Source of the DNA: Actinoplanes sp. L3-i22
GTDB taxonomy: Bacteria > Actinomycetota > Actinomycetes > Mycobacteriales > Micromonosporaceae
Length of the DNA: 64,000 nucleotides
Reading direction: 5' to 3'
Assembly: GCF_019704555.1 (NCBI RefSeq)
Contig: NZ_AP024745.1
Location: 6,580,501 to 6,644,500, forward strand
Part shown: piece after piece, positions 58,233 through 64,000 of the stretch
Layout of the letters: every line of letters starts with the position of its first letter
Position numbering within the stretch: position 1 is the stretch's first letter
Translations under genes and position numbers: made by a program
The notes under the pieces: model-generated
Told to the model about the DNA's origin: nothing
The model's database searches: none
The model's input: the letters and a program-made list of their open reading frames with translations, nothing else

Positions 58233-60254
58233 TCAGGACGCGGGCGTGGCTGGGTTCGATGGATGATCGATGCTCCAGGCGAGGTCGGCTGCGTACCGCT
58301 CGCACAGGGCATCGAGCCGCGGATAGTGCTGGTCGGGCTCGTTGTTCCGGATCCGCCACCAGGCGCGGTCGATGTCGAGGCCGCGGTCTTCGGGGCTGCC
58401 TGGCCGGAAGCCGGGTGCCGATCGGCGATGGGGTGCGAAAAGGTGTTCGCCTTGGGTGACTTTGGTCCAGATCAGGGCCGAGACGGTGTTGCGCTTGCGT
58501 TCGCCCCAGTTGGTACGCCCGACGCGGCGCAGATGGGACAGCAGGTGCTCCCAGCCGTCGTCCGGGATGACCCAGTGGGCCATGGCTCGGCGCCGCAGAC
58601 CGTAGTCGGGTAGGCGATCGCGGATCAGGGCGCGTTGGTTCAGTTCGGCGCACAGTCTGTCGACGACCTTGAGGTATTGCTGGGTCTGGCCGGTCTGGCG
58701 CAGCCAGGTCCGCAGCTCGTCGCAGGCGTGTTGGGCTGCTTCGCTGGATACATCGAGAAAGTCGGCCGCGTCAGGGATATGGCATGGTTCCGCCAGTTGG
58801 ATGAGCATGACGGCGGTGGCCCGGCGCAGCAGGCGCGGTGAGAAGCCGGCCGCGAAGCCGGCCAGGTATCGCTCGTTCCAGTCATCGGTGAGAAAGGCCG
58901 GGATATGCCAGGCCCGATACCGCCCAGGCCCGTCCTGCGGTAGCGGGGAAGGCAGGACGGGCCTGGGCGGTAGTGCGCGCGAGGCTCTGGCCGGCCGGGA
59001 CCGGCGGCGAGGTGAGGGTCGGGGACTTGCCGGAGGTGGACGTCGACGTCGGCGTGGCCGCGTGGTCTCTGCGGCGTCGGCCGTGGGGCGTATCCGGGGA
59101 CGCAGGGCTGCGACGTACGGGGCGATGGCGGCGACCATGCCGGGTGAGCAGTACTGCTCGGCGCGCAGGAAGTGCGACGCCCAGCGTCTGCCGGTAGTTC
59201 CGATGATCAGGTCGCCGAGAACGTCCGGTTCGCCGTCGAGCACGGTGGCGGCCATCGCCAGCAACGCGCTCGTGGTGGCCGCGTCAGCCGGTGGCTGGTC
59301 CAGGATCGCGTGGTACTGGACTTTCTCGCCGCCGTCCCTGCGGGCGGCGAAGGTGTCGCGGATCTGCCGGACATGGCGATCGACCTGCTCTGCGTCGGCG
59401 GTGGTGGACGCGAGCGCCTGACCCGCCGGCCAGGTTGCGCAGATCAGATTGGTCAGCAGCCGCAGGTCGGTGAAGTAGGTGCTGACCGCCACCGGGACGG
59501 CGAACGTGGTCGTGGTCTCGGGGCCGGCGGGGTCAAGCATGCAGGTGAGCCGTTCCTGCAGTTCGGCCGCTGTCGAGGTGACCTGCGTAGCGGGTTGGTC
59601 GTCGCAGTTGTCGAGGCGACGCCCGCATACCGTCGGCTGCCTTCCAGACCGGGCTGGGCCGATCGGGTTGCGGCATTGGGCCGGGTGCAGGCCCGGCACG
59701 GTGGGTGACGGGACGATCCGGCCGCGGCCTTTGGCCAAGAGCATCGGTGGCTGCCCGCATCCGGGACACCGGTGCTGCAGCAGGCACCGGTGGCGTAGGC
59801 AGGCGAACGTGGGTGGCAGTCGCCAGGCGCGCTGCCAGCAGCCGCCGTGCAGTGTTTGCGCCGGGCTGCCGTCCCCGGCCAGACAGCCCGGGCAGTAACG
59901 GCTCCACCGGCCGAACACCCACCGCTCGCTGGTGGTCAGGCGGGCCGGGTCGCGGCGGCGACCGAGGTAGGTCGAGCTCAACGGCGAATATCGTGCCGCG
60001 AGGCCGGACAGGCACAGTTCGCGGACTTCGTCGCTGCTGAGACCGGTAGCCGTGCTGAAGGCTCGCATGCTGGCGGGCTCGAGGTAGGTGATCGGGCCGA
60101 GGATCGGCCCGATCGCGGCGAGGCCGACCAGTTCCAACATCCGTGCGGGTGTGCGATCCAGCCGGTAGGCCAGGCGGAGCAGGTAGCCCGGCAACGATTC
60201 GCCGGTGAGCGGGTCGAGGCTGCGCGGCAGGACCGCGACACTGGGGCTGGTCAT
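58233..60254 (-). CDS. tniQ: TniQ-family protein
   Basis: 673 residues. N-terminal TniQ domain: SLDPLTGESLPGYLLRLAYR, LDRTPARMLELVGL, and the zinc-binding region RYCPGCLAGD, then WRLPPTFACLRHRCLLQHRC followed by PGCGQPP. The C-terminal half is helical with an Arg/Pro-rich linker and WHIPAFLTDDWNERYLAGFA, as in long actinobacterial TniQ proteins. TniQ directs target choice in Tn7/Tn5053-type transposition. It overlaps the ATPase gene by 4 bp. It is larger than the usual 300-400 residues. Confidence 0.85.
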   Translation of the reverse strand: MTSPSVAVLPRSLDPLTGESLPGYLLRLAYRLDRTPARMLELVGLAAIGPILGPITYLEPASMRAFSTATGLSSDEVRELCLSGLAARYSPLSSTYLGRRRDPARLTTSERWVFGRWSRYCPGCLAGDGSPAQTLHGGCWQRAWRLPPTFACLRHRCLLQHRCPGCGQPPMLLAKGRGRIVPSPTVPGLHPAQCRNPIGPARSGRQPTVCGRRLDNCDDQPATQVTSTAAELQERLTCMLDPAGPETTTTFAVPVAVSTYFTDLRLLTNLICATWPAGQALASTTADAEQVDRHVRQIRDTFAARRDGGEKVQYHAILDQPPADAATTSALLAMAATVLDGEPDVLGDLIIGTTGRRWASHFLRAEQYCSPGMVAAIAPYVAALRPRIRPTADAAETTRPRRRRRPPPASPRPSPRRRSRPARASRALPPRPVLPSPLPQDGPGRYRAWHIPAFLTDDWNERYLAGFAAGFSPRLLRRATAVMLIQLAEPCHIPDAADFLDVSSEAAQHACDELRTWLRQTGQTQQYLKVVDRLCAELNQRALIRDRLPDYGLRRRAMAHWVIPDDGWEHLLSHLRRVGRTNWGERKRNTVSALIWTKVTQGEHLFAPHRRSAPGFRPGSPEDRGLDIDRAWWRIRNNEPDQHYPRLDALCERYAADLAWSIDHPSNPATPAS

Positions 60255-61492
60255 GCGGTGGCCGCGGCGGGGCCGTGGTCGTCGAAGACAGTGTTGCGGC
60301 TACGACGCCGTGGCGGCGGCTTCTCGGGAACGGCAGGGACCTCGCCGGCGGCCGGGTCGCGGCCATGGTCGTTGCCGAGGCTGATCGTGACCGTGTCGAG
60401 CAGGGCCTCGGTGAGGGCTTCGACGCCGGTGTCCAGGGCTTCCGTGCAGCCTTGTTCGATGAGGCGTTCCAGCAGCCCGACGACGCCTCCGGTGCGCCGG
60501 AACAGGTATTCGGGCATGACACCGCCGGTAAGCATGCCGGGTGTGGCGTGCAAGAGCCGCAAGTGCTGTTCCAGGCCGGTGAGGTGATCGACCCAGGCCT
60601 GGATATGCGCTGCGGTGTCGTAGGCGAACGGGTCGAGTTGCACCAGGTCGAATCGACGTTCGGTCTGGGTGGCCGGGTCGTCGTGGTGATGTCGCGCCGG
60701 CGCGGGGAACGCCCATTGGCCTGTCCCGGGATCCTGGCAGCCCTCGCGCAGCAGCCCGGAGCCGGGGATGTTCACCCCGATCAGGACCAGGGTGGTATTC
60801 GTGCTCATCAGCGCGCGAATCAGGTCGAGAGTGTCCTGGTCGTCGGCCCGGTGCATCTTGAGCCGGGTGATGTCGTCGAGCAGCAGGACCCGGGTGCCGT
60901 GGTCGTGCAGGGACTGCCGGACGGCGCGGGTCAGCTGGGGCAGGGTCATCTTGCGGTGATCGGCGCCGAAGAAGTCCAGGATTGCCTGGCAGGTGCTTTT
61001 CGGTTTCGCGGTGACCGGTGTCTGCACGTACGCGACCGGGGCGTGCAGGTCCCTGCTGCCGGGCACCGCGGCCGGGTTGAGCTGCTGGTTCAGGTCAAGC
61101 CAGGCGTCTTCGAACGCGGCGGCGATCTCGCAGGCCGTCTCGGTCTTGCCTTGGTAGCCACCGCCGGTGATCATCAGGCCCGGACGGGTCGTGGGCCGGT
61201 GTTTGAGTGCGTTGGTCCGCAGCCGCGATCGCATCAGCCGGGCCACCGCGGTACTCATCGGTGTGTCCTGCAGCGGCAGGTTCGCGTGCGTGGCAGCCCG
61301 ATGAAGATCGTGTAGTTGCCGGTCGCGAGGGCTCAGCATCCGATACTCGGCCAGAGTCAACGCAGGCGCGGGCACGAACGCATGGCGGGTCTGGCGCCAG
61401 TGCGTCCAGCCGTTGACCGTTTCCCGGTCCGGGATGCCGGCAGGCAGCAGGAACGCCGAGGTCGGCGTGGCCGGCAGCGGGCGGGCCGTCAT
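60251..61492 (-). CDS. TnsC/TniB-like AAA ATPase
   Basis: 413 residues from ATG 61492, overlapping the transposase stop (ATGA at 61489). Walker A GGGYQGKTETA, Walker B RVLLLDDITRLK, sensor region IGVNIPGSGLL. C-terminal helical part has FRRTGGVVGLLERLI typical of TniB/TnsC proteins. It couples target recognition to the transposase. Longer frame up to 62107 is antisense noise. Confidence 0.85.
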   Translation of the reverse strand: MTARPLPATPTSAFLLPAGIPDRETVNGWTHWRQTRHAFVPAPALTLAEYRMLSPRDRQLHDLHRAATHANLPLQDTPMSTAVARLMRSRLRTNALKHRPTTRPGLMITGGGYQGKTETACEIAAAFEDAWLDLNQQLNPAAVPGSRDLHAPVAYVQTPVTAKPKSTCQAILDFFGADHRKMTLPQLTRAVRQSLHDHGTRVLLLDDITRLKMHRADDQDTLDLIRALMSTNTTLVLIGVNIPGSGLLREGCQDPGTGQWAFPAPARHHHDDPATQTERRFDLVQLDPFAYDTAAHIQAWVDHLTGLEQHLRLLHATPGMLTGGVMPEYLFRRTGGVVGLLERLIEQGCTEALDTGVEALTEALLDTVTISLGNDHGRDPAAGEVPAVPEKPPPRRRSRNTVFDDHGPAAATA

Positions 61493-61700
61493 GGCGCCGG
61501 GTCCGATCCGGGGTTGTCGTCCGGTGCCGAGGTGCCGGGCAGCAGGAACAGGTCCGGGCGGCGCGAGCCTGTACCCAGCCGTGGCGGTGGCACCGCCGGT
61601 CGGTCGCCGACGGCGCTCCGGCGGCGCTGTGTTCGGTCGGCGTCCACCGCCGCTCGCGCGGCATTTTGCCGGTGCGGCCAGGTCATCGGTGGTGGTTCGG
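61489..61700 (-). pseudogene. C-terminal stump of the TnsB-like transposase
   Basis: The minus frame AARAAVDADRTQRRRSAVGD, then RPAVPPPRLGTGSRRPDLF ends at TGA 61489, overlapping the ATPase start, which is the normal position of tnsB in this gene order. Catalytic and DNA-binding parts are missing; the plus-strand resolvase fragment begins about 60 bp away. Confidence 0.55.
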
Positions 61701-61759
61701 CCGGCCGGGGTGCAGGGATGTCGGTGCCTGCCGGGCGGTCGGCGGCCGCGGCGGCCGCC

Positions 61760-62183
61760 CGTGCCCGCGCTCGACCGGCTCGGCCGGTCCTTGCAGGACC
61801 TCATCACGACCGTCGGCGGCCTGCGTAAGCAGGACGTCGGGTTCCGCAGCCTGCACGAAAACCTCGACACCACCACCCCGGGCGGCCGGCTGATCTTCCA
61901 CGTCTTCGCCGCGCTGGCCGAGTTCATCCGCGAGCTGATCGTCTCCGGTACCCACGAGGGCCTGGCCGCCGCCCGCGCCCGGGGCCGGGTCGGCGGCCGG
62001 CCCAGCGTGATCAGCCCGGAGATCCTGCGGGCCGCCCGGGACATGCTGCCCAACCCCGAGGCCAGCGTCGCCTCCATCGCCAAGCTGCTCGGCGTCAGCC
62101 CCGGCACGCTCTACAACCACATCCCCGAGCTGCGCGAGCTCCGCGCCGCCGGCCGGGCCCGGGCCGCGGCGATCACCGCATGA
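61760..62183 (+). pseudogene. Serine resolvase, N-terminally truncated
   Basis: From about 61760 the frame reads VPALDRLGRSLQDLITTVGG, LRKQDVGFRSLHENLDTTTP, GGRLIFHVFAALAEFIRELI, then the C-terminal HTH region LGVSPGTLYNHIPELRELRA. This is the resolvase body from the conserved DRLGR motif onward; the N-terminal part with the catalytic serine is gone. The frame's apparent start far upstream is chance. It belonged to a Tn3-type transposon or a Rec-type recombinase. Confidence 0.8.
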
Positions 62184-62491
62184 TCCGCCTGCTTCCCCGC
62201 CGGTTCCGCGGCCAACCCCGCATCCCGCTTACCGCCGTAGGCCACGGCCGCATCCACCACGAGCACCTGCCCGCCAAGACCCGCAAGTCCCTGGGCCGGT
62301 TCGTCGACACCACGCCCCAGCAGTGGGGCCTGCTGTTCGTGCTCGACGGCCGCGGCCGCCGCTGGACCCTCTACTCACCCGATCCCGACTACACCGCCCT
62401 CTTCGCGCCCACCGCCCACACCCTGGACCTGACCTTCGACGTCTTCGCCAGCAAGTTCCCCTGCTGGAACACCGAGTGGCACGTCACCTGA
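62180..62491 (+). CDS. Hypothetical protein coupled to the resolvase fragment
   Basis: 103 residues. The start overlaps the resolvase stop (ATGA). Sequence parts are RIHHEHLPAKTRKSLGRFVD and WGLLFVLDGRGRRWTLYSPD. No family recognised. High GC3 and intact frame support a real gene, formerly the passenger of the same transposon. Confidence 0.5.
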   Translation: MIRLLPRRFRGQPRIPLTAVGHGRIHHEHLPAKTRKSLGRFVDTTPQQWGLLFVLDGRGRRWTLYSPDPDYTALFAPTAHTLDLTFDVFASKFPCWNTEWHVT

Positions 62492-62537
62492 CCAAGGCGC
62501 CCGGCCGTGCAGCCCTCGCGGCCCGGCCGGGCAACCA

Positions 62538-62933
62538 CTACTCCGGAGCGACGATCTCGCTGCGCTGCCTCAGCACCGGTTCGAGATAGCTGTCCGAGCC
62601 GGCCGGAACCGGAGACATGGCACCGCCAGCGTCAACGATCCACGCCGCGATCGGCACCTCGTAGGCCGTCGCGTCGTCCTTGTCGTCATCCCAGAGCTTC
62701 AGCTTCCATCCCGGCGCGGCCGGAACGGCACCCACCACCTTCCCCACCGAGACCAGGCGTTTGAACCCTTTCAGGGCGCGGGCCTCAAGAAGACAGCCGC
62801 GGCGCTCATCGGCGACCAGCGCATCGCCGTCGGCGCTCCAGCGCTCGACGGGGCGCCACACCACCTGGCCGGTGGACTCGGACGGGTCAAACTCGGCTGC
62901 CCAGCCGGAAGGCGAGAAATCCATGACAGCCAT
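62538..62933 (-). CDS. Hypothetical protein
   Basis: 131 residues (MAVMDFSPSGWAAEFDPSES). Beta-rich with EARALKGFKRLVSVGKVV and DDATAYEVPIAAWIVDAGG. No family recognised. The frame is clean, and the start at ATG 62933 has no ribosome site of note. Found among transposon remnants. Confidence 0.5.
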   Translation of the reverse strand: MAVMDFSPSGWAAEFDPSESTGQVVWRPVERWSADGDALVADERRGCLLEARALKGFKRLVSVGKVVGAVPAAPGWKLKLWDDDKDDATAYEVPIAAWIVDAGGAMSPVPAGSDSYLEPVLRQRSEIVAPE

Positions 62934-63289
62934 TGTCTCCGGGTCGCCGTTCGAGCGTCACCTGTTGCTCTCCAGCACTGACGTTCCGGTGGCAATCGCC
63001 GCTGACGTTCGGACGGCATTCAACACAGGGCTTCCACGTCGCCGGGCGACCGGGCGTTATGCCCCGCCCGGCGAGAGCCTGCCGCCCGGTCAATCGCCGG
63101 GGTGGTCTTTCTTGTTGATCGCCTGGTGTATCGCCGTCGGGCACCCCACCGGGTTCCCGATCGCCCGCATCACCGTCCCCGCCTCCCGTACCGCCAGCCG
63201 CTGGCGCACCCAGATCGACAACATCACCGCCGGCATCGCCCTCAGCTGCTGGCCCGACCCCGCCGCCGCGACCGACCCCGCCGAGGGGG
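62934..63289. other. Stretch without a supported gene
   Basis: A plus frame here reads GWSFLLIAWCIAVGHPTGFP and continues, but no start, family or partner supports it. It lies between a hypothetical gene and a broken Tn3 transposase, so it is probably decayed transposon DNA. Confidence 0.4.
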
Positions 63290-63545
63290 CACGCCCGATA
63301 AGCTGGTCGAGCACCGGACGCTGCTGGACGACGAGCGGGAGTTGGTCGCGGGCAAGCGTGGGCCGACTCGGCTCGGGTTCGCGCTTCTTTGTAGTTCTAT
63401 ATCTGAGCCGGCCGGTTTCCGCGCGGCCTCGGCGAGCTGCCCGGCGAGGCGGTGGAATTCGTGGCCCTACAGGTCGGCGTTGAGCTGGCCGAGCTCGAAC
63501 GCCGTCTCTGCCACCAGTCACAGCGCTACATCAGGCGGTTTCTTT
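63290..63545 (+). pseudogene. Tn3-family transposase, N-terminal part, frameshifted
   Basis: The frame DKLVEHRTLLDDERELVAGK, then RGPTRLGFALL is the start of DUF4158 (N-terminal domain of Tn3 TnpA). After a frame change near 63405 the protein continues RFPRGLGELPGEAVEFVALQ, VGVELAELERR and ends in non-matching sequence. About 900 of the usual 1000 residues are missing. With the resolvase fragment it is what remains of a Tn3-type transposon. Confidence 0.7.
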
Positions 63546-63569
63546 TGATCCCTGGCCGCACGTTTGTTA

Positions 63570-64000
63570 GCAACGCCTCAAGACCCGCAAGTCTCACGGC
63601 GTCATCCGGCCGATCCCGGCCGCAGGGTGCCAGGATCGTCGGCCCTCCCGGCCGCGATCGCCTGTACTGTCGCCTACCGGACATATCGGTAATATTGGAT
63701 TCTATGGTGCTCGCGCAACACCGGCCGGGTTCCAGGATTATCGGCCCAAACGGCCCCGAGCATCCCCACCGCCACATGCCCCAAAGGACGGTCGTTGGAG
63801 TCGGTGATGGCGTACTCGCGCAACAAGGGCAGGGTGTCAGGATCGTTAGGCCAACCGACCGCGATCGCCTGCACCGCCGCGTGCCGCACAAAATCGTCGT
63901 CGTCGGTGGTGGCGCGCTCGCGCAACCAGGGCAGGGTGTCAGGATCGTCGGGCCAACCGACCGCGATCGCCTGCACCGCCAACTGCCGCACCTCCGACTC
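63570..64000 (-). pseudogene. HEAT-repeat protein tail (NACHT/STAND type), cut by the right edge and decayed at its C-terminus
   Basis: From the edge leftward: VRQLAVQAIAVGWPDDPDTL, PWLRERATTDDDDFVRHAAV, then QAIAVGWPNDPDTLPLLREY. These are 32-33-residue HEAT units with D-x-D-T-L-P-x-L-R-x-x-A, the form common at the C-terminus of actinobacterial NACHT NTPases. The frame ends at 63674 after HHRIQYYRYVR. Downstream in another frame the pattern continues (DDAVRLAGLEALLTNV, to 63570 or so), so the gene has a frameshift near its end. N-terminal NTPase is outside the window. Confidence 0.65.

Overview
The window is about 70% GC or higher, with GC-rich third codon positions, many 4-bp stop/start overlaps and actinobacterial protein families throughout: a BTAD/LysM fusion, an actinobacterial Flp/Tad pilus locus, ImuA behind a GAACATATGTTC SOS box, a LigC-like ligase and a tyrosine integrase. 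It looks like a chromosomal stretch of a filamentous actinomycete, most likely a Micromonosporaceae member (Actinoplanes or Micromonospora type). The family name is inference; the window has no rRNA or tRNA.

Region by region. 1-6.2 kb is ordinary chromosome: an ABC-2 exporter cut by the left edge, a divergent two-component system whose kinase carries a low-complexity insertion, a lipoprotein with an HExxH motif, and a TetR gene facing an LLM-type oxidoreductase gene. That oxidoreductase is cut after about 45 codons at 6.36 kb, where an integrase-led element begins (6.37-9.13 kb: integrase, XRE repressor, divergent early operon). The element itself is truncated. From 9.1 to 13.3 kb there is a graveyard: a frameshifted nuclease-like gene, a recombinase fragment, an IS110 fragment and the C-terminal half of a DUF2399 (JetD-like, Wadjet type III) protein, with one intact small membrane gene. 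13.3-22.2 kb holds a giant secreted polymorphic toxin (about 2816 residues: 11 Ig-like putative repeats, five propeller-like modules, a Hint domain and a C-terminal deaminase-like toxin) followed by its likely immunity gene and a long hairpin terminator. 23.1-24.9 kb is a DprA-like/ComF-like gene pair. 24.9-29.1 kb is a nest of insertion sequences: an IS21 element with an extra third gene, a passenger gene between two sets of IS21-type ends, all inside relic IS481-type ends.

29.3-31.3 kb has an ECF sigma factor with an overlapping membrane-protein gene. 31.4-32.7 kb contains broken genes, including the N-terminal part of a Mu/TnsB-like transposase. 32.7-45.4 kb is a full Tad/Flp pilus locus (LysM-BTAD membrane protein, TadG/TadE pseudopilins, Flp pilin, TadC, TadB, TadA ATPase, TadZ, CpaB, two exported proteins, and a divergent prepilin peptidase). 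One TadE-like gene apparently starts at CTG. 45.5-58.2 kb is mixed chromosome: small membrane proteins, a DUF3800 protein, a LigC-like ligase, ImuA, a PepSY lipoprotein with its two-component system, and a ChrB/YkvA pair. The ligase 3' end plus the ImuA 3' end is present twice, flanking 49.2-51.6 kb, which marks a segmental duplication.

58.2-62.5 kb is a Tn7-like transposition module (TniQ, TnsC/TniB-like ATPase, and only the tail of the transposase), cut by a serine-resolvase fragment. 63.3-63.5 kb is the start of a Tn3-family transposase, frameshifted. The right edge is the tail of a HEAT-repeat protein of the kind found at the C-terminus of actinobacterial NACHT/STAND proteins. The strongest candidates for a second look are the toxin/immunity pair, the DprA-ComF pair, the IS21 passenger arrangement, the decapitated TniQ module and the pilus locus.
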